Source of the DNA: Hetaerina americana
Lineage: Eukaryota > Arthropoda > Insecta > Odonata > Calopterygidae
Direction: 5' to 3'
Assembly (NCBI GenBank): GCA_022747635.1
Contig: JAKTNV010000009.1
Location: 5,126,064 to 5,190,063 of the forward strand
DNA length: 64,000 nt
Shown here in pieces: positions 34,806-46,057 of the stretch. Numbering within the stretch: position 1 is the stretch's first letter; each line of letters begins with the position of its first letter. The notes under the pieces were generated by a model. It had not been told where the DNA came from and searched no databases. It saw only the letters and a program-made list of their open reading frames with translations. A program made the position numbers and the translations under genes.

Positions 34806-34954
34806 GATAAGGGAGGACATGAGAGAGGAAAATATATTTAGTAAACAGCTATCAAATAACGGGAAGCAATTCAAAGCAAGGGGTTATTTAACTCAATGAA
34901 TTAGTTTCTTGAATTACTATACTTTTATTGAAACTATTCTTCTATGCGTAAAAT

Positions 34955-35705
34955 TCATTTCAGATGACGTATTTGTCAGGGTAAGTGGGCGCCCAATTCT
35001 CACTGATCCCATTGGTCGCTTGGCTTATTTATATAACATTCGGGAAATAGATTCCAAGAATTGGCAGACTCAAGGACTCCTTCTTCCCACGGACAATACG
35101 GGATGGCAATTATAGGGTTATGAATAGCAAAAATCTCACTTGACACCCATATTAGGGTCTAGGGAATAATTAGTTCTACTGAAATGCATGCACTTTCACT
35201 AATCTCGTGTGTTTTGTTGTCCAATCCCTTCCCGCATGGGACTGCCATTAAGTATTGTACTGCTCTTTACAGGAATGTTTGCTCTGCCTGGTCTGTTTTT
35301 AATTTTCCCCCTCTATCCCTCGTCTCTCTCTCTCTCTCTGTGGGGGGGGGGGGTGCTCCCGCTACCTGCAGCGTTGGGTCACATTCCCTGCCTGTGTCCT
35401 TGGGGGAGGAGATTGTTGCATGTCCTTGTGGTAGTGGAATTTTGCCTTCTTACTTATCAAATTCTATCTTGCACGTTATTCGATTTTGTACGGCATTCTA
35501 AAGGGTAATTGTGCGTCAGTTGATAGTATATGTATTTGCATACGTGTAAGTTGAAAGGATTTTTGCATGAATGTATATATACGCTCCCCCGGGGGTTAGG
35601 TTTGCATGAATGTGTTGATTTTGCGAGTGGGTTTCCTCCCTTTTACGGGCAGTGGCCCAGGACTCCCCGCCGCACGCTTGCAGGATATGATGTAGATGAA
35701 TCCAA
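34955..35705 (+). mobile_element. CR1-like LINE, ORF end to 3' end
   Basis: Decayed C-terminus (IGRLAYLYNIREIDSKNWQT), a UTR with a CT-rich and G-rich tract near 35320-35350, and the 3' end at 35640-35700 ending GATGTAGATGAA. Closely parallel to 33770-34575, so both derive from the same subfamily. Confidence 0.85.
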
Positions 35706-36404
35706 ATCTCAATCTGGAGGACCGTTTATACAATTTCTGAGGTAATCTTCGGGCGCTTCCCAAGGGACGGGAGGGGAAGAATGGGCTACCGGGGTTGGTG
35801 GGGGAAGGGGAAGACGGAAGAAGGAGAGGGAGGAGGGTGGCGAAGGGCACTGATTGTGTGGCGAGAGAGAGGTAGAAGGGGAGCGAATGAAAGGCAATCG
35901 GAGGGGGCGGAAAAGGCGGAAGGGGCGACACCCACCCTTCGGCGGGCACTTCCATCGCCTCTTCAAACTTTTCCTTTCGAGGAAGGGAGGGCAGGGCAGG
36001 GCAGACTCCGAGAAATTTCACCGCTCGGATGGGCGCTATTAAGAAGCACGGCCCCATTGCACGAACCCCGTCGGCTTAAAAAGTGGAAAAGCGGGCGAAG
36101 AGAAGACGTTATCTCGTTGTTGAGAGACAGTTTGACGATTGCACGAGAGGTTGGGGACTCGTTTGACGAAGGCATAGCGAGGAAGAGCGATAAATCGAAC
36201 CGAGGGGGGGAGACAGGAGTCCCGGGAATGGAGTGAAGGTTCGGTTCGTGAAAATCTCGAATCAAAACTTCGGCGAATGAATTTTATTGGGAAGATTTCT
36301 TTAAAAAAAAACGGAGCGTGTGATCATTTATCACAATTTCACAGACTATAGCTTGGGGAAAGTACGCGATGATTTGCTGATAAAATGGATAATACCATCA
36401 TAAG
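35706..36404. other. Purine-rich tract, no gene recognised
   Basis: 35760-35930 is almost all purine on the plus strand. Overlapping open frames on both strands result from this. Confidence 0.45.
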
Positions 36405-37150
36405 TTACTTACATCTACACCTATATAATTCCCAGCAAGCCGCCGCAAGGGCGTGCGGGGGGGGGGTTAGGTCACCTACCGTTAAATAGATTAAAACCGC
36501 ATGCTAAATCAATAAATTCAGCTCAATCTACACACGCTAATATGTTACTGGAAATACCTTTATAACATACATGCATGGAAATACATATACTATCAACTAA
36601 CGTGCACATCCTCCTACGAATAAACCTTATATCTACCCACAATCTTGCCCTGACTTGTAAATGGAATATCTTTAATGTTGTCATGGTGGCATAGGTTTCT
36701 TACTGCTATGATTCCTGATTGTTCGGGGAAAGAATGAGTATTTGTATCTATCTGTACTGGAATCTATCTCCTTCATCTTATCTTTGTGGTCTGACCTACC
36801 CAAGTAGTGTGGGGCCATTATAATTCCTTCAGCGTCATCGTTAAACTCGTTTGTTCTGAACCTTTCTTTTAAGTTTCAGTCTCGCTAGTCCTCTTCGTAT
36901 CTCAAGTGGCTCCCAGCCCATAATTCCAACAAAAGGTCTGTCACACCCGTCTTCGTATTATAACAATTTTTAACGAATCGAGCGGATTTTCGCTGGACTT
37001 TATTTAATTCTTTTTGCCAAATTTTCTCCCAAGGATCCAAAATGCTTGCGGCTTATTCCAAATGCGGTTTAACTAGAGCAAAACAACACCTCTCTTTAAC
37101 TTTCTCATTACGTTCCCAAAACACCCCGAGCCGAGCCGATTTTCTATAGA
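36405..37150 (-). mobile_element. CR1-like LINE, thumb region to 3' end
   Basis: On the minus strand: remains of ERCCFALVKPHLE, then KVQRKSARFVKNCYNTK, LGWEPLEIRR, a UTR with the TTCGGGGAAAGAATGAGTA block, and the 3' hairpin at 36425-36480 with a TCTACA tail at 36411. This copy directly links the reverse transcriptase C-terminus to the hairpin end, tying the short fragments in the window to one LINE family. Confidence 0.88.
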
Positions 37151-37318
37151 GGAAATTTGTCAAGGTACAAACAGCCTAAGTGTTTAAAAGTTGGCTTTAA
37201 CCTCGTGGACAGTGGCGCGTCGCGCACGACTGCGAATGCCTGTGACATTGTATGCACGGTATTTCGTCACAACATCTTGTTCCTTTAAAAGCCCCAAAAT
37301 TTCAGAGTTTAAGAGGAC

Positions 37319-37390
37319 GCCTCGATAGCTTGACTGGGTAAAGCACTCGACCGAACATTGTGGGATCTGGGTTCGAATCTCGGTCAAGGC
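37319..37390 (+). other. tRNA-like sequence (tRNA-Phe-like pseudogene or SINE head)
   Basis: Seventy-two bases with tRNA architecture. The acceptor strands GCCTCGA and TCAAGGC pair at six of seven positions. TAGCTTGACTGGGTAAAGC is a good A box and D arm, and GGGTTCGAATC a B box. The T stem CTGGG/CTCGG pairs with wobbles. The anticodon position would read GAA (Phe), but the anticodon stem is weak, position 33 is C rather than T, and 37 is C. Some 30 bp further is a run of eight A. A degraded tRNA or SINE head fits better than a working tRNA. Confidence 0.5.
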
Positions 37391-37394
37391 GAAT

Positions 37395-38220
37395 GATTTT
37401 GACAGTTATATTGAGCTGGATTAAAAAAAAGGTTTTGATATGGTCGCGTAAAATTCAAGGAATAAATGACAGCAGTCAGGGTGCATTTGAAGTTACAACA
37501 GGTGTCCCCCAAAGGAGCTTTATCGGACCTCTTTTATTTCGTCTCTACGTAAAAGACATTAACAGCGTAATTAACTTAAAAACGCTTTATCACCGAAGTG
37601 TCAATTGTGTGCAGATATGTGAGAATAAAGCAGCATTATCAACGTAATTTAGTACTACGTGGTTTCAAGCGTGGTAATTGGAATGGAAGTTTCCTAAACT
37701 TTGTCGCGATTAATGATTGGAATAGGCGGTTCTCCACCGAGCGTATACTTCGTTAAAAGTATCAGGATATAAAGTGTAAACTCGATTAAGCATTTATGTA
37801 GGCATTGACCTTACTAACGACCTCTCTTGTTTGAGGCATAAACGCGTGACATGGGAACAAGCTAGCGAGAAATTAGGATAACAGTATTGGGGGCATTCTG
37901 ACGAGAAGGGTAAAGAGCGATTCTATCTTTTGCCACTCAGGCCTTATCTGGAGTGCGGTACTCGTACTTTTAGTAAATGGGATATTCATTAAGTCGGTTT
38001 AGTAGCCGAAATATATTGTGCACAGATATGGCGAGACATAGGTGAAAACGTTGCTATGATAAACGTCGTATCGTAACTAGGTTATAAAAGGAACTATTTT
38101 GGGAATTAATCATGGTGGTAGGCTCAATTCACGGAATAAATCTTCACAGTGTGTAGATGAGAGCAGAGAAAAAAAAACGATTAAACCCTTCCTCGTTTCA
38201 AATTATTCTCTTTACTTTCA
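37395..38220 (+). mobile_element. CR1-like LINE fragment, reverse transcriptase palm to C-terminus
   Basis: VTTGVPQRSFIGPLLFRLYV with KDINSVIN (37490-37570) is the GVPQGS.GPLLF block that precedes the active site. Decayed downstream regions follow: IDLTNDLS, and the region before the last cysteine-containing block. The inverted relative at 10385-10905 helps to define it. The active-site FADD block itself is lost. Confidence 0.8.
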
Positions 38221-38569
38221 ACTGATTTGAAAATTGCTGCTTGCTCTCAATATAGTGCGCTTCAACAGTGGTAGTTTTCTGCGATAATCTCATGAAAGCT
38301 GTTATTCTTTCCCTTCAATTCTTTAGTAGGCAGGGTTATAAAAAAATATTTTTCTCTTTCTTCCGGAAAACTAGGATTAGAGGACTTACTCAAAACCTTT
38401 TCTGAAGTTAAACTATTTTAATGCAAGCTCAGGACATAAAACTTAGGTTACATTATTGACATGAATTTTTCGGTGAAAATTGTGTGAAAATCTCTTAATA
38501 AACCTTGTTCCGGTGAATAACTACCCAAAAAACTCTTATTATTCTTCTTCCTTGTCTATATCGTTTAAA
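38221..38569. other. No gene recognised
   Basis: AT-rich; may be decayed UTR of the LINE on either side. Confidence 0.4.
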
Positions 38570-38650
38570 AATTCTCTTTTACGGGTAGTGACCTTACACC
38601 CCCCTGCCACACGCCCTTGCGGCGGCTTGCGGGATTTTATTTCGATGAAT
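38570..38650 (+). mobile_element. CR1-like LINE 3' end
   Basis: CTTTTACGGGTAGTGACCTT, then CCACACGCCCTTGCGGCGG and GCTTGCGGG: well-kept hairpin. Tail changed to TTTCGATGAA. Confidence 0.8.
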
Positions 38651-39666
38651 ATATCGTAAGCATGGAGTCATCTCAGCAGCAGCGCTGAAAATATATCACT
38701 CATTAGCGCCATCTTACTCCGATAGGCCTGATAACTAAAATAAGATTAGGGGAGGGATCAAAGTGCAGCTTAAGGATAAGAATACTTCGGCGAACGATCA
38801 GAGTTCAGAATAACTGCAAAGGACAGCGATGGAAGAGGACACAAGCCTAATCACTCTCGTTATTTAATCTGACCCTTAGAATATACTTCTTCTCAATACA
38901 AGAACCTCACCACCCAGATGCAGGCCAGTGTCACACACTCGAGACACCGGAGCGCATGTAGTTTAAATTATCTTCATTTATTAGCATATTTTACATATTT
39001 ATTGGATTTCCTCATGTATACAACCCCACGTAATGGCGTGTGGCAGATAGTGTCGCGAGGCACCTCGTTTACATGGAAATGGTAATTGTCTTCCATCTCC
39101 ATCGTAAACTGGAACTTACTGTGTTGCGTATTTAGGTGCGCCAATGAACCTGTGTAATTCTTCTTCACCGTGAAGCCAGATGACGGAGCCAGTTTGGATG
39201 ACTATGGGTGAAGGCAGAGGCTTTCGCCACCGAGGGCAATCGCTGGCACTTTCCCAACCACTGCCGTCCACATCTAGCGGTTGCTTCTTGATGACGTCAA
39301 CGAAAACATCGGGCATGCGCGGAACCTCAAATGAGTGGGCCATGTTCTGGGTTAATGGAAAAATGGTGAAATTTGACCACCAACGATTCCAATTAAGTCG
39401 AATTTGAGAGCGTTGAAATTTCTCCAAGAACAACTTCGGTATACGCATGCGCCGCTTTTGAGGTTTTTCTCGACATTCTTGACTAAAATTGTCTCATAAA
39501 GCGTTTTCAAAAGCAAAATAAATAAGTTGCGTAAAATAGTCTTCAAACGACATAATTAACCCCCGTTTTTCCCGCAGTACATATTCAAACATTCCCACTC
39601 AGGCAGGAAAACCAAACACATGTACGTCATTGTCCGTTGTCAAACTAATGAAGAAATTATATCAAC
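38651..39666. other. No gene recognised
   Basis: A weak, inverted CR1-like 3' end may be present at 39010-39060 (GTAATGGCGTGTGGC). Open frames at 39116-39448 on both strands overlap and have no recognised domain. Confidence 0.4.
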
Positions 39667-39790
39667 AATTTTCCACAAGATAAGTTTAATAGTACGGGTT
39701 TCGATGCATTACGCCTTCTTCTCATCATCATTAAGATGATGACATACATCGATACCCGGTCGTACTATTAAACTTATCTTGTGGAAAATT
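39667..39790. repeat. Hairpin element, perfect 30-bp inverted ends
   Basis: 39667-39696 and 39761-39790 are exact inverted copies (starting AATTTTCCACAAGATAAG). The 64-bp interior contains, on the minus strand, GATGATGAGAAGAAGG and then CATCGAAACCC. Non-coding, 124 bp in total. Confidence 0.85.
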
Positions 39791-40749
39791 CTTTATTATG
39801 TTCAAATTCCACCACATCACGGCTGAAACTACGTTGTCAAATTGTCGTGCTCGAGCGGGAACGAGGCAAATAGAGAATGGCCATGTATAGCCGTTCTCGA
39901 AAGGAATGGAATTGCTATCTTGACTGAATTCAGCTGACCCTTTCCTTATAATTAAGCTCCAGATATTCATTCACACATCAGAGAAGCCTTGCGGATTAAA
40001 GAAAGATTCGATGTGGAATGTGAATTAAGAAAAAATTAATTCGTAATAAAAACGGTTATCACAGACAGAGAATTAGCGACACGTGGTTGCCAAGCCTACA
40101 AGCATTCAGGAAAATTGATAACAAAGAGCTACTACCGCTCCCGGAAGAGAGTTGAAGACCGAGAGGATCCAGAGAGGAAAAAGGGAGATAAATTATTCAA
40201 TTACCCTCGGGGAGGCTCCAGGCGAGGAGAAGATAAACGGCCGACAGATAATTAATATCATCGTGGAGCCCCTGGAAAAAACTGCTTCTGGAAAAATTAA
40301 ATTAAGCATAAATCAGAATGCGAAAATATTTTTGGATATTATTGCAAAACAGCTTCTATATAATTAAAAGCTACTCTTAAACAGAAAAGCTGAAATCAAT
40401 TAGGAATAGCAAGCCACTTACGAGGACTCTGTCACTACATCCTAGCAAACCCTATCGAGTTTAGCATTTGTTTTCAAATTAAATCAATTCTCTCTTTAAT
40501 CATTGTCCGTTTTTCACTTTCTTTTACATACATCCGATCTTTAACAATTTTTGCTCATTGCTCCGTTTTTTTACAATTCACAATGCATGAATACCAATGA
40601 ACAGACGTCAAAAAGAATACAATGGATTATATCATTATGAATTGTTTCAAACTTAATAGCAGCAACTGCGATCAAAAAAGTGTTCGCCAAAATTCAAAGG
40701 GTCGAGAAGATAAAGTTTTGGATGGCGTAACTAGGTGGAACTCCTTCGT
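39791..40749. other. No gene recognised
   Basis: AT-rich DNA, nothing seen. Confidence 0.5.
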
Positions 40750-40921
40750 GATGCGTGACAATGCATACACTCGGCTATTCCACACAAATATAACTTTACG
40801 GCGACCGGTTTCGATGGAGCGAATCATGATGTGACGCCAAATGATGATACGCTGTATTGAAATCGACCACAGTAAAGTTACATTTGTGTGGAATAGCCGA
40901 GTCTTTCATTCCCTACGCATC
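40750..40921. repeat. Hairpin element, about 49-bp inverted ends
   Basis: The core arms 40769-40798 and 40873-40902 match at 29 of 30 positions (ACTCGGCTATTCCACACA). Weaker matching extends to GATGCGT at both outer edges with the same 12-bp spacing. The interior carries GACCGGTTTCGATGG. Similar in plan to 39667-39790 but with different arms. Confidence 0.8.
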
Positions 40922-41139
40922 GGGTCGAGGAGAGCCCGAAGTCAAAATCGGGTCAAAACCTGGAGACGGAGACCATTTAAGCAGCCATTCGCCGTTCCCC
41001 CCAAAGCAAACGTTCTTGCCTTATCTCAGATGCGCTGCTTGAATGCCTATGTATGTATATCTATATTTATATGTGTATGTATATTTGTACAATTATTTAT
41101 TAATATAATTCAAATGGAAGAATAAGATAATTTTAACTG

Positions 41140-42775
41140 AAGAAATATAAATATCAGCAGACTGTAGAGAAAATCATTGATGGAGGTGAAGAGCTTAGTA
41201 CTATCGAAGATAAATGGGAATATATCAAGAAGAAACATCAAGAAGAAACTATAGGAACCGTAAATGGGTAAAGGACATGGACACCATGGATCACCGTTGA
41301 GGTGATTACAAATGTAGATGAGAGAAGAAAAGGGAAGAATATAAACACAGGCAAAAGGAAGTAAAAAGAGTTAAACAATGAATTGAGACGCGAAACAAAT
41401 AGAGCAAAAGCAGCATGGTGGAAGACGTGATAGTGGAAGGGTAAAATTGGTGCGCTATACAAGAAGATTAAAACACAATCGGGATGTGAGAAGGGAAAAT
41501 CTGTGGTAACAGTTAGATATACGTCGGGTAAGATAATAGTTAAAACAGAAACGATCCTAGAAAGATGGAAAACACATATGGAAGTGTATGACAAGGAAAT
41601 TTGGCCAACAAGCTTAGACATAGAAAGAGAACATGACGTATGAAGATAGCTTAGGTCCAAGGGCACTCGACAATGAGATAGAAAGAACATTAAGGGGGAT
41701 GATATCCAATAAGGACCAGGGGGAGGCAACATTACTGCGGAACTGCTAAAAGATTTAGGAAAATATGGTAGGAAGAGTCTATACGGACTGATTCGGTGGC
41801 TTCTACGAAAAAGGAATATTGCCACACGACTTAATCAGATCATTATTGGCTCCTATTCTAAAAAAGTTAATGGCTATATCATTTGAGGGCTACAGAACAA
41901 TAAGTTTGATTTCCCTTGCATTTGAAGGGGACCCCAGAACCATCAACAAAAGGATGTAGAGTATGGGAATGATCAGTATGGGTTTTGGAAGGGAGAGGCA
42001 CGCGTGATATCATTGTTGTAGTAAGGTCACCGATATAGAAGAACATACAATGAAATCAGGATGTATATGTTATATTTCGAAAAGGCTTTTAAAGGAGTGG
42101 ATTGGGAAAACTAATGAGTATAATGCAGAAAATAGGAATAGATTGGAGGGACAGGAGGCTATTCTGCAACCTGCACATATCTCAGACTGCTCAGGTACGA
42201 GTGGGGAACGGAGAGTCCAGATGGGAAGTGTTAGGAAGAGGTGCAAGGAAGGGTTGCCCATTATTACCTGCGCTGTTCAACTTATATGCGTAGGAAATGA
42301 TGGAATTGTAGGAGCTGGAGTTATCGACTGAAATTCGGCTGGGAATACATTAAATCAGTTACGTTTGCTAATGATAAGTTCTATTTTAGAAGTCAGCCAA
42401 GGGACTGCAAGTATTGCTGGGTGAATTGAAAACTCAGTGCGACAGATATGGGATGAGAATCTATATAAAAACAAAGGTTATGCGGTTTTTCAGAAAGAGA
42501 ATGGCTAAGTAACGATAAAATAGGAGGGCAAAATCTAGAGCAGGTGGGTAAGAAAAGGAGCTTTCACAAGGAGGAGAGAATACATGACTGGGTCGTTGGA
42601 TGTTAAGAAAAGGCTCATCGAAACTTTGATATGGAGCATAGTTTTGCACTGCTCGGAAACGTGGTCATTGAAGCAGGAGGATAGGTAGATAGGGGGCTTT
42701 TGAAATGTATGTGTGGAGATGGGTGGAGACGGTCAACTGGACAGAAAGGAAAAATAACGAAGAAGTGCTTTTTTC
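41140..42775 (+). mobile_element. RTE-like LINE, heavily decayed
   Basis: Degenerate linker (GEELSTIEDKWEYIKKK), a WWKT block, a YFEKAFKGVDWEN block for the polymerase palm, and a decayed thumb ending near NNEEVL at 42765. No intact domain. The 3' end is replaced by a SINE from 42776. Confidence 0.85.
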
Positions 42776-42960
42776 GGCTACCAGATCATCCTGGGAAACA
42801 ATAACCGGCACAGAGAAAGGACCTGGCCCCCCTACCTATGTGTGTGAATATCACACTCGGTATATGGCTTAGTACTGGTTGAAATTTGCCATCACCTACA
42901 AAACCAACTTTCAGGTTGATTACTGCGTTTTTGTTTTTCCTATATACATAAACATACCTT
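42776..42960 (+). mobile_element. SINE family 1, body only, joined to a LINE
   Basis: Starts within the body (CTACCAGATCATCCTGGG), with no tRNA head, and runs to GGTTGATTACTGCGTTTTTG. It directly replaces the 3' end of the RTE-like LINE. Confidence 0.75.
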
Positions 42961-43971
42961 CCAATTCAGTGCAGCGACCAGCGCAGTTGAAATTCACTCA
43001 GCGTAAATTGCTTATCATCCCGTCCTCAATATAAGGCGAAGACAAAGGCGGTGGATACAAATAGGTGGAAACAAAGGCGAAGATAAAAGTCTACTGTGTC
43101 ATGAATTAGTACGCACACTAAGAAATCAACCATCTGTTTTATGCATGCCTCATAATTGCAGAATGAATTACTGATAGTGGCGTTGATAATTTACGGTAGT
43201 CCTGCACAACTAGAGCGGTCCCACCGGGGGATGGATATTCAGGTATAATCTATCAACTTGCCCCGCCGTTCGCTCCCCCGTTCCTCCACCTCGCACCTCC
43301 CTTCTAACCTCCGGCCCTCACTCTCGCTACCCGTTTGCAAATTGCACGGATCCCGGGGCAAAAAGTATCGCTGGAAATTTCCTCGCTGCCGACAATGAGG
43401 GACCGTCGTCTCATTAATTCGTTCATTCAATCTCTCCTCCAATATCACTCACTCACTCTTCCGCTGGCCCCCCCTTACCTAAACCCTTCCGCCCTTCCCT
43501 TGTCGCGCCCCGCCCCTTCCTCTCTCCCTCGCCCGCCTCCCTCCCAAAGGCTCGCCGTGATCTAATGCCCCGCATTCCCCCCCTAATCTCATCCTTTCCC
43601 AATTTAACTCATTTCCCTCCCTCGATTTTCCCTTACCTCATTCTCTGCAAGTCGTCCCTTCTATTCGAAAATACCTCTCCCCCCACCTGCCTCTTCCCAT
43701 TCTCCATTTCTAGGACTCTCCCCATCCTACCTCCTCCACATCGTCCCATTCCCATCTCCTCTTCCCATCTACAGGAACAAGGAATGGCGCCGATGAAAAT
43801 GGCTACCACAGCTAATGTACATGTATAACTCTCTCAAATATGTATGTGTGGAGCAGAATTACGTCGAAATTATAAAGAAATAACGTGTGAGTGTTCTTTT
43901 TATGTGTTTCTATATTGTTTGTTGCTGTCCAATTTATTATTCGGCACTTCCGTGTTACGTCGACGAAATCA
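42961..43971. other. Pyrimidine-rich DNA, no gene recognised
   Basis: 43250-43790 is strongly C/T-rich on the plus strand, giving Pro/Ser-rich open frames with no domain. Confidence 0.45.

Positions 43972-44033
<62 letters not shown>
43972..44033. repeat. (TA)n microsatellite
   Basis: About 60 bp of TA repeat, 30 bp before the truncated 5' end of the LINE at 44064. Confidence 0.95.
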
Positions 44034-44036
<3 letters not shown>

Positions 44037-44063
44037 CACAAGACAAAATACATACACATATAC

Positions 44064-45185
44064 ATAAGACACAATTGGAACCGTTAACGCGAAAAGGACT
44101 AGGAAACCATGGATCATGGATGAGATGATTACAAAGATGGATGAGAGGAGAAAATGGAAGAATGTAAATAGAGAGATAGGCAAAATGAAGTACATATTGT
44201 TAAACAATAAATTGAGGTGGGCAACAAATAAAGCAAAAGAAGCATGGTGGAAAACGCAGTGCGAGGGTATGGAAAGTCTGCACAGGAAGGGTGAAATCGG
44301 TGCGCTGTATAGCAAAGTTTAATCTTTATCGGGATGTAAGAAAGGGAGATCTAAGATAACAGTTAGAAATAAGGCGAGAAAGATAATAGTTGACACAGGA
44401 AATATCCAAGAGAGATTGAAGGAATATATAGGAGAACTGTATGGTAAAAGAATTAGACCAAAACAGTTAGATATAGAAAAGGAACATGACGCAGGGGAAG
44501 ATAGCTTAGGTCCAGGCATACTCGACGATGAGAAGGGAGTTGAAACTAAATAAGGCCCTGTGGGTGGATAATATTCTTGCGGAACTATTGAAATGTTTAG
44601 GAAAAGTGAGAGGAAGAGGCTATATGGGCTGATCCGTAGTATCTATGAGGAAGGAATCTGGCCGGAAGATTTTGTGAGATCAGTTTTCGTTCCTATTTCG
44701 AAAAAGGTGAAGGCTACATCATATGCGGACTACAGGACAATAAGTTTGATATCCCAAAAAGCTAAAGTTGTTCTCAGGATAATCAACAAAAGGATATAAA
44801 GAAGGGCAAATGATTACTTGGGGGTTAATCAGTTTGGTTTTAGGAAGGGGAGAGGTACGCGTGATGCCATTTCAGTAATAAGATTATTAATCGAGAAGAA
44901 TATTGAATACAACCGGCGATATTTGCCTGTTTCGTAAATTTCGAAAAAGCGTTTGATTGAGTGAATTGGGAAAAACTAATGAGTATTCTGCAGAAAATAG
45001 GAATAGATTGGAGGGAAAGGAGGCTAATCCGCAACCTGTACATGTCTCAGACTGCTCAGGTGCGGGTGGGGAACGGGGAGTACGGATGGGCAGTGTTAGG
45101 AAGAGGTGTAAGGCAGGGTTGCCCCTTATCACCGTTCCTGCTCAACCTGTATTAAGAAGAAATTACCAAAGAGGCATGGGAAGAG
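44064..45185 (+). mobile_element. RTE-like LINE, linker and reverse transcriptase, truncated
   Basis: Begins within ACAATTGGAACCGTTAACG (TIGTVN) of the linker. Blocks: PWIMDEMITKMDERRKWKNV, AWWKTQCEGMESL, GLIRSIYEEGIWPEDFVRSV, VPISKKVKATSYADYRTISL, INKRI, a decayed FEKAFD and VNWEKLMSILQKIG, and GRGVRQGCPLSPFLLNLY. It stops at ITKEAWEE and is replaced by another repeat, so the FADD block is missing. Several frameshifts and stops. It supplies the wild-type reading for positions broken at 14.9-17.7 kb. Confidence 0.88.
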
Positions 45186-45413
45186 AAAGGGAAAATAATT
45201 ACCTGAAGAGGAACGTGACGGGTGGGGGGTGGGGGGGATGAAATAAGAAAAAATAATAATAATATAACAGAGATGCATGCTGAGTATAAAGAACTATAAA
45301 ACGCCGAGAAAAATGAGATTGAATCCTTTCTTCGTATTTTTTTATTTGTGGCAGCAGGTCTCTCTCACTATTCGAAGTTACGAAAGATACCTCTCTCCCT
45401 ATTCTTCTTATTG

Positions 45414-45459
<46 letters not shown>

Positions 45460-45475
45460 CATATATATTCATGAG
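45183..45475 (+). repeat. Dispersed repeat R, copy 1
   Basis: Matches 59622-59898 in inverted orientation almost throughout, starting AGAAAGGGAAAATAATTACC and including GCCGAGAAAAATGAGATTG. It ends near ATGAGGGTATACATAT. Both copies lie next to an RTE-like LINE and a (TA)n tract. No protein family recognised. Confidence 0.8.
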
Positions 45476-45524
45476 GGTATACATATATAAATAAATAAAT
45501 ATATATATACACATAATATATGAT

Positions 45525-45562
<38 letters not shown>

Positions 45563-45616
45563 TTATTTATACATATATACTGTGTTCATGGTTGAATATA
45601 TATATATATATATATA
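45422..45616. repeat. TA-rich tract with palindromes
   Basis: TA runs with an inverted pair around 45478-45578 (TATATAAATAAATAAATATA and its complement). The pair CTGTGTTCATGGTTGAAT / ATTCAACCATAAACACAG flanks the last TA run: a 20-bp remnant of a plus-strand SINE tail facing the tail of the next SINE. Confidence 0.85.
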
Positions 45617-45893
45617 TTCAACCATAAACACAGTAATCAACCCGAAGTTCGGTTTAGTAGGTGATGGTAGAGATCACCCAGTACTAAGCCCTATACGGCG
45701 TGTGAAATTCACAAATCAGGGTAAGGGGGCCAGTTCCTTTCCCTGTGCCAGTTATGGTTTCCCAGGAAGACCTGGTACCCGAAAAATCACTTTAGCTTGG
45801 GTGGAGCTGCAGGTGCCCAGAGTGCCTTGCCCGGGAATCGAACCCGGGACCCTACGATCAGCAGTCCAACGCTCTACCCACTGGACTACTAAT
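45617..45893 (-). mobile_element. SINE family 1, best-preserved copy
   Basis: On the minus strand: GTAGTCCAGTGGGTAGAGCG (A-box region), TTGGACTGCTGATCG (anticodon-loop region, GCT in place), GGGTTCGATTCCCGGG (B box) and AAGGCACTCTGGGCACC. The body with GGAACTGGCCCCC follows, and the end is GGTTGATTACTGTGTTTATG. The head resembles tRNA-Ser(GCT). It is about 275 bp, close to the expected full length. (TA)n lies at both ends. Confidence 0.88.
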
Positions 45894-46006
45894 ATATATA
45901 TATATATATATATTAATATATATATATATATATTAATATATATATATATATATTAATATATATATATATATATATTAATATATATATATTTATATTAATA
46001 TATATA

Positions 46007-46056
<50 letters not shown>
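45894..46056. repeat. (TA)n microsatellite with TTAATA units
   Basis: TA runs regularly broken by TATTAATATA, so a higher-order unit of about 25 bp is visible at 45890-45970, followed by pure TA. Confidence 0.95.

Positions 46057-46057
<1 letters not shown>

Noticed and set aside
37319..37390. Functional tRNA-Phe gene
   Set aside because: Anticodon stem poorly paired and positions 33 and 37 wrong for a working tRNA; kept only as tRNA-like.
43812..44315. Long frame crossing a (TA)n tract into a LINE
   Set aside because: Joins antisense LINE, microsatellite and unrelated DNA; not a gene.
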